A DNA stretch of 64,000 bases from Arthrobacter bussei (GTDB taxonomy: Bacteria; Actinomycetota; Actinomycetes; Actinomycetales; Micrococcaceae). The stretch spans positions 1 to 64,000 of the forward strand of contig NZ_VJXX01000003.1 in NCBI RefSeq assembly GCF_009377195.2, in the 5' to 3' direction. A program made the position numbers and the translations under genes. The notes beneath the pieces were generated by a model. It saw only the letters and a program-made list of their open reading frames with translations. It was not told where the DNA came from and did no database searches. Below, piece after piece: positions 26,176-34,237 of the stretch. How positions within the stretch are numbered: position 1 is the first letter of the stretch; each line of letters opens with the position of its first letter.

Positions 26176-27039
26176 ATGGCCGTTGTACCGCTGAAGGACA
26201 TCGTCGACCCGGCATTCGAGGCACGCTACGGGGTGCCCGCCATCAACATCTTCAACGACCTGACCATGGAGGGCGTGCTCGCCGGCGCCGTGGAGGCCAA
26301 CTCCCCGGTGATCCTGCAGACCTCGGTGAAGACCGTGCGCAGCATCGGCTCGCGGGTGCTGTTCGACATGTGGCAGTCGATGACGCGCGGCATCGAGGTA
26401 CCCGTCACCCTGCACCTGGACCACTGCCCGGACCGCGACGTCGTCACAGAGTGCCTGAAGGCCGGCTGGAACTCGGTGCTCTTCGATGCGTCCAACCTGC
26501 CCGTCGAGGAGAACCAGCGGCAGACCGTCGACGTCGTTGCCGAGGCCCGCAGCTACGGCGCGCAGGTGGAGGGCGAGATCGAGGCCATCACCGGTGTGGA
26601 GGACGACCACGGGTCCGACGACGTCTCCAAGCAGCAGAGCCTCGAGGTGGCGCTCGCGTTCATCGACGCCACCGGGATCGACGTCTTTGCCCCCTCGATC
26701 GGCAACGCCCACGGCAGCTACAAGGCAGCCCCGGTGCTCGACGCCGAGCGTGTCACGCAGATCGTCGAGGCACGCAACGTGCCCATCGCCCTGCATGGCG
26801 GCAGCGGCTTGAGTGCCGAGCAGTTCGCCGACCTCATCGCCCGCGGTTGCGCGAAGGTCAACATCTCCACGGCGCTCAAGGAGACGTACATGCAGTCCAG
26901 CCTGGCGTTCCTCAAGCAGGCCGAGCAGAACAACAAGTGGGATCCGCCGTCGCTGTTCAAGCACACCCGGGCTGACACCGTCGCAATGGTCACGGACCTC
27001 TGCAAGCAGTTCGGCAGCGCGGGCAAGGGCGGCCGCTGA
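26176..27039 (+). CDS. Class II ketose-bisphosphate aldolase family protein
   Basis: Encodes 287 residues, with a strong AGGAGG site nine bases upstream. Metal and phosphate-binding motifs of class II aldolases are present: HLDHCPD, EGEIEAITG, NAHGSYK and ALHGGSGL. Such zinc enzymes cleave or join dihydroxyacetone phosphate and an aldehyde. The length and the GVPAINIFNDLTMEG start place it nearer to the tagatose/ketose-bisphosphate group than to the longer glycolytic enzyme. It is the first gene of an operon with a HAD phosphatase, DhaL and DhaK, so its product probably feeds or draws from dihydroxyacetone or a related ketotriose or tetrose. The exact sugar is unknown. An inverted C5/G5 element near 26087-26099 lies upstream. 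Confidence 0.88.
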   Translation: MAVVPLKDIVDPAFEARYGVPAINIFNDLTMEGVLAGAVEANSPVILQTSVKTVRSIGSRVLFDMWQSMTRGIEVPVTLHLDHCPDRDVVTECLKAGWNSVLFDASNLPVEENQRQTVDVVAEARSYGAQVEGEIEAITGVEDDHGSDDVSKQQSLEVALAFIDATGIDVFAPSIGNAHGSYKAAPVLDAERVTQIVEARNVPIALHGGSGLSAEQFADLIARGCAKVNISTALKETYMQSSLAFLKQAEQNNKWDPPSLFKHTRADTVAMVTDLCKQFGSAGKGGR

Positions 27040-27041
27040 CC

Positions 27042-27848
27042 ATGCCGGCCCTGATCTTCGACTGCGACGGCGTGCTCGCCGACACCGAGCAGTACGGCCA
27101 TCTCCCCGCGTTCAACCGGACCTTCTCCGACTTCGACGTGCCCGTGCAGTGGAGCGTCGAGGAGTACGCCGAGAAGGTCAAGATCGGCGGCGGCAAGGAG
27201 CGCATGCGCAGCATCCTGACACCCAAGCTGGCCGCCTCCCTCGGCCTGCAGGACGACGACGCCGTCGACGCCGCGATCCTCTCCTGGCACAAGCGGAAGA
27301 CCGAGGTGTACAAGGGCCTCGTGGAGAGCGGTGTCATGCCCGCCCGACCGGGCATCGCGCGCATCGTGCAGGAGGCGCACGACGCCGGGTGGACACTTGC
27401 CGTCGCCTCCACCTCCGCGGAACCCGCGGTCCGCGCCGTCCTGACGCACGCCGTCGGGGAGTCACTCGCTGCGCACTTCTCGGTGTTCGCCGGGGATGTG
27501 GTGCCCGCGAAGAAGCCCGCCCCGGACATCTACCTCCTGGCCCTGCGGGAGCTCGGGGTGTCCACGGAGGATGCGATCGTCGTCGAGGACAGCGGGAACG
27601 GGCTGCGCGCAGCCGTCGCCGCCGGACTCAGGACCGTGGTCACGGTCAGCGGCTTCACGCGGGAGGAGGACTTCACGGGCGCCTCGCTCGTGGTCAGTTC
27701 CCTCGGGGATCCCGACGGCGAACAGGCCGAGGTCCTGGCGAGTCCCGTCGGCGTCGAGCCCTCCAATGTCGTCACCCTCGCCACCCTGCAGGAGCTGCTG
27801 TCCGCTCCCGCCCCACACGCCGCGAACACCGAAACGGAGACCTCATGA
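27042..27848 (+). CDS. HAD-superfamily hydrolase, CbbY-like sugar-phosphate phosphatase or mutase
   Basis: Encodes 268 residues, starting two bases after the aldolase stop. The HAD motifs are complete: IFDCDGVLADTE (nucleophile D8, acid D10), a Thr/Ser motif II in LAVASTS, Lys motif III in AKKPAPDIY, and VVEDSGNG as motif IV. The helical cap between residues 18 and 90 is of the CbbY/beta-phosphoglucomutase type, acting on small sugar phosphates. Its stop overlaps the start of the DhaL gene (ATGA). In this operon it probably removes or moves phosphate on the ketose handled by the aldolase and kinase. The C-terminal 40 residues are low-complexity. Confidence 0.85.
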   Translation: MPALIFDCDGVLADTEQYGHLPAFNRTFSDFDVPVQWSVEEYAEKVKIGGGKERMRSILTPKLAASLGLQDDDAVDAAILSWHKRKTEVYKGLVESGVMPARPGIARIVQEAHDAGWTLAVASTSAEPAVRAVLTHAVGESLAAHFSVFAGDVVPAKKPAPDIYLLALRELGVSTEDAIVVEDSGNGLRAAVAAGLRTVVTVSGFTREEDFTGASLVVSSLGDPDGEQAEVLASPVGVEPSNVVTLATLQELLSAPAPHAANTETETS

Positions 27849-28477
27849 GCGCCACCGACCTCGCCGACGTCGAATACGCCGTCCATTCCCTGGCGCAGAC
27901 CGCCGTCGACAAGGAGAAGGAGTTCGGCGATCTCGACGCCGTGGTGGGCGACGGCGACCTCGGCTACTCCCTCGCCCGCGGCTTCGAGAAGGTCCTCGCG
28001 GACTGGGACTCGTTCAAGCGCGACGACGTCGCCACGTTCCTGCAGCAGATCGCGCTCGCCATCTCCAGCAGGATCGGCGGGACGTCCGGGCCGCTCTGGG
28101 GGACTGCCTTCCTGCGGGCGTCCGCGGCCGCGAAGGCGGCGGACACAATCGACGGGACCGCCGTCGTCGCCATGCTCCGCGGGGCCACCGACGGCATCAA
28201 GGCCCGCGGCAACGCCGACCTCGGCGACAAGACCCTGCTCGACGCCCTGATCCCGGCGACCGACGAGCTCGAACGGCAGCTAGCCGCGGGAGCGTCACCG
28301 GCCGAGTGTCGGACGGCGTTCGCGACGACGATCCGCGAGTGCGCGGATGCGACGTCGACCCTGCAGGCCAAGCGCGGCCGTGCCAGCTACAGCGGGGAAC
28401 GCAGCATCGGTTCGCCCGACGCGGGTGCGGTGGCCGTGGCCATCATCGTCGAAGGCATCGTGGCCGACTGGCCCTGA
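27845..28477 (+). CDS. dhaL: Dihydroxyacetone kinase, ADP/ATP-binding subunit DhaL-like
   Basis: Encodes 210 residues from the ATG overlapping the HAD stop. DAVVGDGDLGYSLARGF near residue 30 carries the aspartates that bind the two magnesium ions of the DhaL nucleotide site. GGTSGPLWGTAFLRA and GNADLGDKTLLDAL are further family motifs. DhaL holds the nucleotide while DhaK (next gene) holds the ketose. In PTS-type systems a DhaM protein rephosphorylates bound ADP; no dhaM lies in this operon. An ATP-exchanging enzyme, or a kinase for another ketose such as erythrulose, is therefore possible. Confidence 0.88.
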   Translation: MSATDLADVEYAVHSLAQTAVDKEKEFGDLDAVVGDGDLGYSLARGFEKVLADWDSFKRDDVATFLQQIALAISSRIGGTSGPLWGTAFLRASAAAKAADTIDGTAVVAMLRGATDGIKARGNADLGDKTLLDALIPATDELERQLAAGASPAECRTAFATTIRECADATSTLQAKRGRASYSGERSIGSPDAGAVAVAIIVEGIVADWP

Positions 28478-28526
28478 CTCTCTGTACCTACCAACTCACC
28501 CCTACTCACAATGATGTGGAGTTCCC

Positions 28527-29522
28527 ATGAAGAAGTTCGTCAATGATCCGCAGCAGTTCGTCCCGGAGATGCTCGAGGGCCTGGCGCTCGCGAACCCGGA
28601 CACGCTGAAGTACGTGCCCGAGTACAACCTGATCATGCGCGCCGACAGCCCCGACCAGAACAAGGTGTCGATCGTGCAGGGCTCGGGGTCCGGTCACGAG
28701 CCAGCGCACGTGATGATCGTGGGCAAGGGCATGCTCGACGCCGCCTGCCCGGGTGACGTGTTCGCGGCGCCGCCGTTCGACTACGTGTACGAGACGACCA
28801 AGCTCATGGCCTCGCCCAAGGGCGTGCTGCTGTTGGTGAACAATTACACCGGCGACAAGATGGTGTTCGAGATGGCGCAGGAGATGTCATCGGCCGAGGG
28901 CATCGAGGTGAAGACGCTGTTCATCAATGATGACGTCTCCGTGGAGGACTCGACGTACACGATCGGCCGCCGCGGGGTGGCGGGCAACTTCTTCGTCATT
29001 AAGGCGGTAGCCGCAGCGGCCGAGCGCGGGGCGGACCTCGACGAGGTCATCCGCATCGGCGAAAAGGTCAACTCCGTGACCCGGACCATGGGCGTCGCAC
29101 TGACCGCCTGTACCCCACCGGCGAAGGGCAGCCCGCTGTTCGAGCTCGGTGAGGACGAGATCGAGATCGGCGTCGGTATCCACGGCGAGCCGGGCCGCCG
29201 TCGGGGGAAGATGATGCCGGCCAACGAGATCGTCGAGGAGATGCTCGCGCCGGTGGTGAAGGACTTGCCTTTCAGCGACGGTGACCGCGTGGCCCTGATG
29301 GTCAACGGTCTCGGCGGCACCCCGATCAGCGAGCTGTACCTGCTGTACGGGCAGGCGCATAAGCGCCTCGCGGAGCAGGGCATCAGCGTGGGCCGAAGCT
29401 ACGTGGGGGAGTACTGCACCTCCCTGGACATGGCCGGCGCGTCCATCACGCTGGTGAAGCTCGACGACGAGATCGAATCGCTGCTGATGGATCCGGCGGA
29501 GATTCCCATTCGCACGTTCTAG
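28527..29522 (+). CDS. dhaK: Dihydroxyacetone kinase, substrate-binding subunit DhaK-like
   Basis: Encodes 331 residues. GSGSGHEPAH near residue 50 is the substrate-loop motif. H219 in GVGIHGEPGRRR is the histidine that forms a covalent hemiaminal with the ketose carbonyl. NNYTGDKMVFEMA and LVNGLGGTP complete the family pattern, and the length matches E. coli DhaK closely. It is the last gene of the aldolase-HAD-DhaL-DhaK operon, about 50 bases after dhaL, and is followed by a strong hairpin. In E. coli DhaL comes after DhaK; here the order is reversed. Whether the substrate is dihydroxyacetone or a C4 ketose cannot be settled from sequence. Confidence 0.92.
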   Translation: MKKFVNDPQQFVPEMLEGLALANPDTLKYVPEYNLIMRADSPDQNKVSIVQGSGSGHEPAHVMIVGKGMLDAACPGDVFAAPPFDYVYETTKLMASPKGVLLLVNNYTGDKMVFEMAQEMSSAEGIEVKTLFINDDVSVEDSTYTIGRRGVAGNFFVIKAVAAAAERGADLDEVIRIGEKVNSVTRTMGVALTACTPPAKGSPLFELGEDEIEIGVGIHGEPGRRRGKMMPANEIVEEMLAPVVKDLPFSDGDRVALMVNGLGGTPISELYLLYGQAHKRLAEQGISVGRSYVGEYCTSLDMAGASITLVKLDDEIESLLMDPAEIPIRTF

Positions 29523-29536
29523 CTTAGAGTGCACGA

Positions 29537-29572
29537 CGGCGGGCCGGTCACCTTCGGGTGGGCGGCCCGCCG
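29537..29572 (+). terminator. Hairpin after the dhaK operon
   Basis: A 10-bp GC stem (29537-29546 with 29563-29572), a two-base internal loop, a further 4-bp stem and a TTCG tetraloop. It stands 15 bases after the dhaK stop. No U-tract follows. Confidence 0.8.
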
Positions 29573-29650
29573 CCGGAGGGAGTTATTTCGCGGCGTCCTC
29601 AGATCCGGCCTCTCATTAAGCTCGTCGACGAGGCGAAGCGGCGTGACCCA

Positions 29651-30652
29651 TCATGCCGATTCGTCGTCTAAGTCAGGATGTAGTGCGGCTGGTAAGGGCA
29701 TTCCATATTTCTCACAGAGAAATCGAGTCTGGCAGTATCTTCTAGCGTCAGCAGCTACATTTCCCAGAACAGCCGAGTTGGTCCCGGTCCCGATGACGAT
29801 CCCGATGAATGGCACGACTTTTGCGACGTTCTGAAGAGGGACGGTCGCTCCCACGGGACCGAGTTGCTTCATCAACGCCTCAATTGCAGTTAGCAAACGA
29901 TGGTCTGCGCGTAACTTCGGTGACCAATTTACGCGTCCCTTCACCGCGCCGGCGGCGCCAGCAACCCGCCTCAACGGTTCTGCTTTGCCCGCTTGCGCCA
30001 CGAACGAGCGGCGCACCAATCGTTGAATGAAGAGCTGCTCGTCAGGGTCCTTCGCGTCGAAGCCATAGGAGTAAGCGATCCGGGAGGCGATCGACGTGCT
30101 TAGGACTTGAATGACGAGGAGATCCGCCGTCATGGCGATTGGTATGCCGGCAACAGGAATCAAGGCCAGAAGGCCCATCACTCCGCCTTCGAGCGCTCCT
30201 GTCGTGCGCCATCGAAGCGTATTGCCCGTCAGAAGGCGGTCACAGGACTTAAGGTCCTGATCACGAAGATCCGCGAAGGTGTCAAACGTGAGCCCCTGTT
30301 TACGGGCGAGAAGCTCAACTTTCGTCGGGTCATTTAGCTCCATTGCCCAGTCGTTTACCAGTTGCAGCAATGCGATTGCAGCTTCAACTGCCGGTCGCCC
30401 AGCCCGGTCAGCGACAGCTTCGCCCGCTCGATTCAGAGGCGTAGTGACCACATCTGGTATCGAGTTGCCTACCTTATTTGCAGCGGTACCCGCTACCTGC
30501 CTCGTCTTGCTAAGAGCAACGCCTGCCCAATTTGGTAATCCACGGTGATTATTGCGGCGCTCCCAGTGCCTGTCCAACCCGCTCCAAACTTGCAACTCGT
30601 ACGCGCTCATCAGCTTTTTACCGCTGAGATCGGGGCCCACATTCGTGCTCAC
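29651..30652 (-). CDS. EcsC family protein
   Basis: Encodes 333 residues from GTG 30652. The central part (GALEGGVMGLLALIPVAGIP, then a hydrophobic helix, then RIAYSYGFD) and the C-terminal VPFIGIVIGTGTNSAVLGNV are typical of EcsC-type proteins, a family with glycine-rich hydrophobic segments of unknown biochemical role. Codon choice is visibly more AT-tolerant than in its neighbours. With its isolated position between the dhaK operon and a secreted-protein gene, this suggests later acquisition. It may relate loosely to the shorter EcsC-like gene at 910-1638. Some EcsC-type proteins occur in phage-defence contexts, but nothing here proves that role. Confidence 0.8.
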   Translation of the reverse strand: MSTNVGPDLSGKKLMSAYELQVWSGLDRHWERRNNHRGLPNWAGVALSKTRQVAGTAANKVGNSIPDVVTTPLNRAGEAVADRAGRPAVEAAIALLQLVNDWAMELNDPTKVELLARKQGLTFDTFADLRDQDLKSCDRLLTGNTLRWRTTGALEGGVMGLLALIPVAGIPIAMTADLLVIQVLSTSIASRIAYSYGFDAKDPDEQLFIQRLVRRSFVAQAGKAEPLRRVAGAAGAVKGRVNWSPKLRADHRLLTAIEALMKQLGPVGATVPLQNVAKVVPFIGIVIGTGTNSAVLGNVAADARRYCQTRFLCEKYGMPLPAALHPDLDDESA

Positions 30653-30758
30653 TAGAAGTCCGTTCTATCATCTTTGTCAATTTCTCATTGACGCTACCAG
30701 TTGAGATCGATCCTTCTACACAGAGATGTGAGGGGACGTCCCCTCTGGTCAGGTTCGG

Positions 30759-31562
30759 TCAGGATTCGCCCGCCAGCACATCCACGTGCACGTGGTCGAT
30801 GTGCCGGAGGATCTCGCTCGCCGGCGCGGGGGCGTCGTAGGGATGCCATCCACCCCGGTCCAGGCGGGCGCTCCAGAACTGGTCGTCGAAGATGACGTAC
30901 TGGATGTCCAGGTCTGCGGCATGGGCGACGAGCCAGTGGGAGAGCATCCAGCCCTGACGCCGGTTCTCTTCGGACACGGGACGGAAGAACACATCGATGG
31001 CGCGGCCGTCGTAGTGCGTCGATTCCCCGCCGTGCCCGGAGCCGACCCCGCCGGGCTCGAACCCGCCGAGGCTCTGCTCGCCGAACACCTCGGCCATGGA
31101 TGTCCGCACCTGCTCGGCCCTCGGTGTGAGGCCCGACGGCGTCAGCTCCTCCACCTGAAGGTCCTCGTCCACGCTGCCCCGGCAACTGAGGACCGGCCCG
31201 GCGTCGTCCACGGGCCCGCCGGCAAGGGCCTGCAGCACGCCTTCCTCGAGGTCCTCAGGCGCCGTAGCCTCGACGCCTCGCGCCTGCAGCGCAACCGTCG
31301 TCGTCGCCTGTTGGGCCTGGTCGCGCGTCAGCCCGACCTCGCCGCCCGGCGTCTTCACCGTGCACTCCGGTCCACCGAGGAGTGGACCGCTGCCGGCGCG
31401 CAGCCCGCCGACGAGCCCCGAACCCAGCAGTACGAGCACCGCGGCGACGGCCGCGAACACGACGAGCCCGAGCAGCAGGGCCGTGGCAGCGCGCCGTCGG
31501 CGCCGCACCGCGCTGCTACTGACCACAGCTGGCACCAGCTTCAGGAAGGACCGGGGAGGCAC
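30759..31562 (-). CDS. Membrane-anchored protein with M15-like (ARB_07466 type) extracellular domain
   Basis: Encodes 267 residues from GTG 31562. A basic start (RRRRRAATALL) and one transmembrane helix (about 25-50) should place the rest outside the cell. The C-terminal 110 residues include GHGGESTHYDGRAIDVFF, GWMLSHWLVAHAADL, YVIFDDQFW and HIDHVHVDV. These match the ARB_07466-type domain, related to D-Ala-D-Ala carboxypeptidases, with His and Asp residues placed as in M15 zinc peptidases. A role in peptidoglycan trimming or binding is plausible but unproven. It stands alone on the minus strand, next to a sortase gene of the same orientation. Confidence 0.8.
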   Translation of the reverse strand: MPPRSFLKLVPAVVSSSAVRRRRRAATALLLGLVVFAAVAAVLVLLGSGLVGGLRAGSGPLLGGPECTVKTPGGEVGLTRDQAQQATTTVALQARGVEATAPEDLEEGVLQALAGGPVDDAGPVLSCRGSVDEDLQVEELTPSGLTPRAEQVRTSMAEVFGEQSLGGFEPGGVGSGHGGESTHYDGRAIDVFFRPVSEENRRQGWMLSHWLVAHAADLDIQYVIFDDQFWSARLDRGGWHPYDAPAPASEILRHIDHVHVDVLAGES

Positions 31563-31782
31563 CGCACGCCGTCGCGCCTCGGCAGGTACGTGCTGTCCTG
31601 ATCCAGCTCACCGACGCCAACCCTTCCGTTGCGATGCCGTGAATCGCCCGTCCGTCGGGAAGAGCGTCTGAAGGGTTAAGGGACGGGAGACCCGGAAGGT
31701 TCCTTGCAACGGATCAATGTCGGAGGAGTCGAGGACCGAGAAAAGAGGTCCTGCCGAGGCCACGCGCCTGCCAGCCAGCGGG

Positions 31783-32466
31783 TCAGGTCACCTGCAGGGT
31801 CGCGTAGACGACGTAGTTGTCATCGAACAGGCCGGTGTCAGGGTCGTACCCGTCGCAGGTGATCAGGCGCAGTTCCGCTCCGTTGGTGTTGCCGTAGACC
31901 TGGATCGTGGGGAACTCGTCCTTCGCGTACTGCTCGCCGCGCTGGACGACGAACGTCGCCACGGAGCCGTCCTTTTGGGTCACCTTGATCGTGTCGCCCT
32001 CGCCGAGGTCGCGGAGGGAGGCGAAGACACCCGCTCCGCCATCGGTGGCATTGACGTGCCCGAGGACGACGGCGGGGCCGCGCTCGCCTGGCGTAGGCGA
32101 CTGGTTGTACCAACCCGCGGGTGATCCCGGCTCGCCGGGTGGGACCTCGAGGGACCCGTCGTCCTGCAGCCCGAGCGACATGAGGTCCGTAGTCGTACCG
32201 GTGGGTGGCAGGCTCAAGGTAACAGGCTCGGACCGTGGCAGAACCTCCGGCAGAGCGTCAGGAACGGCAGCGGGAGGGGTCGCGGCGTCGGGCGTCGGCA
32301 CACCGGCCGTGGCCTTCGCCGTCGCCGTCGCGGATGCCGACGGCGGCGCCGGCGCGGGGGAGTTGACGACAGTTGCCTGCTCTGTGGCGCAGCCTGCCAG
32401 GAGAAGAACGGCGATCGCCGCGGAGGCGGCGAAGCGCCCATGGCGGACGAAGGAGGAGTCGATCAT
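31783..32466 (-). CDS. Class F sortase, lipoprotein-anchored
   Basis: Encodes 227 residues. The signal peptide ends in LLAGC, a lipobox, so the mature protein should be lipid-anchored at Cys25. A Pro/Ala/Thr-rich linker (30-75) leads to the sortase barrel, with the catalytic His in VVLGHVNA and Cys in LITCDGYD. Class F sortases are short, widespread in Actinobacteria and usually have no dedicated substrate gene nearby, as here. They are thought to anchor LPxTG-type proteins to the wall or to act as housekeeping transpeptidases. No LPxTG substrate is encoded in the flanks. Confidence 0.88.
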   Translation of the reverse strand: MIDSSFVRHGRFAASAAIAVLLLAGCATEQATVVNSPAPAPPSASATATAKATAGVPTPDAATPPAAVPDALPEVLPRSEPVTLSLPPTGTTTDLMSLGLQDDGSLEVPPGEPGSPAGWYNQSPTPGERGPAVVLGHVNATDGGAGVFASLRDLGEGDTIKVTQKDGSVATFVVQRGEQYAKDEFPTIQVYGNTNGAELRLITCDGYDPDTGLFDDNYVVYATLQVT

Positions 32467-32631
32467 CGCCTCATTCTCTACGACGCGGCTGAACGGTGCG
32501 TGTGTACGGATGGTCCGGGGTACAGAGCTTCATCTCAGGCCGATATCCACCTACGCCCTCGTGTCCAATCTTCTGCGCGCGTTCATGCCTGAACGGACGT
32601 TCTACACTTCAGACTGTCGCGTCATCACTCG

Positions 32632-34161
32632 ATGACAGCGCCTTCTCACGTACACCAATGGGGTTCCATGCTGCCGTCTTCACCTCCGCCTGCCCACAAG
32701 CCGTCATCCACGGGAGGCTTCTACGTGCAGAGGTCCACCGCTGTAGTTGCGGGTGTCGCCCTGTTCCTCGTCGTGGTCGGCCTCATCGTCGGCGGTTTGA
32801 GCGGGGGCATCATCATGGCGGCCGTCGTCGCCCTCGTCACCGGTCTCTACACGGCGGTGACGAACCGGCCCTCGTGGGTGCGGCTGAACGGCCGTAAGGC
32901 GGGCGCCATCACCGCCGGCGCGAGCGTCGTCGCGCTCCTCATCGGCGGAGCGCTCGCCCCGGCCGACGAGTCCGTACCGACCGCGGTCGCCGAGCAGACG
33001 CAGGAGGCTGCGCCGGAGGCGACGCCGACGACGGCCGCCTCCACAGCCCCAGCCACGCCGTCGCCCTCCGCGAGCCCGACCCCCACGCGCACGCCGTCGG
33101 CCACTCCGACTCCGACGGACGCCGACGTCGCACCTCTCGACGGTGACGCCGTCGTCGATGCGGCCGGGACGCCGCGTGCGCCGGCCGAGCAGCCGGCCGC
33201 GAATACGACGGCGCTGGCACTCCTCGAGACCCTGGCCATCAAGGGCCGTGCGCCGAAGACCGGCTACGACCGCGAGCAGTTCGGCCAGGCCTGGCTCGAC
33301 GTCGACCGGAACGGCTGCGACACCCGCAACGACATGCTCAACCGCGACCTGACGGACATCGTCCACACGAACTCCGTGCCCTGCAAGGTGCAGTCGGGCG
33401 TGCTGGCCGACCCGTACACGGCGACGTCGATCGCCTTCCAGCGTGGACAGTCGACGAGCACGAAGGTGCAGATCGACCACGTCGTGGCCCTGTCCGATGC
33501 CTGGCAGAAGGGTGCACAGCAGCTCACCTTCGACCAGCGCGTCGCGTTCGCCAACGATCCGCTGAACCTGCAGTCCACCGACGGACCGACGAACCAGCAG
33601 AAGGGTGCGGGCGACGCCGCCACCTGGCTGCCGCCGAACAAGGGCTACCGCTGCGAGTACGTCGCGCGGCAGGTCTCCGTGAAGGCGACCTACACCCTCT
33701 GGGTGACGCAGGCGGAGCACGACGCGATGGCGCGCATCCTGTCCGACTGCAACGGCATCCTCGTGCCGACCAACCAGATGGCGCCGTCGGTGACAGCACC
33801 GCCCGAGCCGGTCGAGACCGCACCATCGCCGGAGCCGGTGCCGGAGGCGCCCGTCGTCGTGCCCGCGCCGGGCCCGTTCGCGAACTGCAGCGAGGCTGCA
33901 GCAGCCGGGTTCTCGAACATCCCCGTCGGCTCACCCGCCTACTCGCCCGACCAGGACGGCGACGGAGACGGCGTCGCCTGCGAGGGCGGAGCGTCGGAGC
34001 CGGTCGCTCCGGCACCTGCTCCCGTCGCGCCGGCCCCTGCACCGGTCTACGCCAACTGTGACGCGGTCCGCGCAGCGGGTGCCGCACCGATCTACGCCGG
34101 CACTCCGGGCTTCCAGCCGAAGTTCGACCGGGACGGCGACGGCGTCGGCTGCGACAGCTAG
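32632..34161 (+). CDS. Membrane-tethered HNH (DUF1524) nuclease with two Excalibur domains
   Basis: Encodes 509 residues from ATG 32632; ATG 32668 after a GGGG run is an alternative. Two or three hydrophobic helices (about 30-110) are followed by a long Ala/Pro/Thr linker. The DUF1524 nuclease-like domain (about 185-375) has VQIDHVVALSDAWQKGA and FANDPLNLQ, the His-Asn core of an HNH site. Two Excalibur calcium-binding repeats end the protein: FANCSEAAAAG to DQDGDGDGVACEG, and YANCDAVRAAG to DRDGDGVGCDS. This arrangement is common in secreted actinobacterial nucleases and suggests extracellular DNA degradation or uptake, with calcium helping stability. A perfect terminator hairpin follows. 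Confidence 0.88.
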   Translation: MTAPSHVHQWGSMLPSSPPPAHKPSSTGGFYVQRSTAVVAGVALFLVVVGLIVGGLSGGIIMAAVVALVTGLYTAVTNRPSWVRLNGRKAGAITAGASVVALLIGGALAPADESVPTAVAEQTQEAAPEATPTTAASTAPATPSPSASPTPTRTPSATPTPTDADVAPLDGDAVVDAAGTPRAPAEQPAANTTALALLETLAIKGRAPKTGYDREQFGQAWLDVDRNGCDTRNDMLNRDLTDIVHTNSVPCKVQSGVLADPYTATSIAFQRGQSTSTKVQIDHVVALSDAWQKGAQQLTFDQRVAFANDPLNLQSTDGPTNQQKGAGDAATWLPPNKGYRCEYVARQVSVKATYTLWVTQAEHDAMARILSDCNGILVPTNQMAPSVTAPPEPVETAPSPEPVPEAPVVVPAPGPFANCSEAAAAGFSNIPVGSPAYSPDQDGDGDGVACEGGASEPVAPAPAPVAPAPAPVYANCDAVRAAGAAPIYAGTPGFQPKFDRDGDGVGCDS

Positions 34162-34177
34162 GCCGGCTCCACCACGA

Positions 34178-34220
34178 ACGACGGCGGGGCAGTCACCGAG
34201 AGTGACTGCCCCGCCGTCGT
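34178..34220. terminator. Perfect 19-bp hairpin between convergent genes
   Basis: 34178-34196 pairs exactly with 34202-34220 around a five-base loop (cgaga). It lies between the stops of the nuclease gene (plus) and the aldo/keto reductase gene (minus), so it should end transcription from both sides. Confidence 0.9.
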
Positions 34221-34237
34221 CGTTCGCGCGGGACGAG

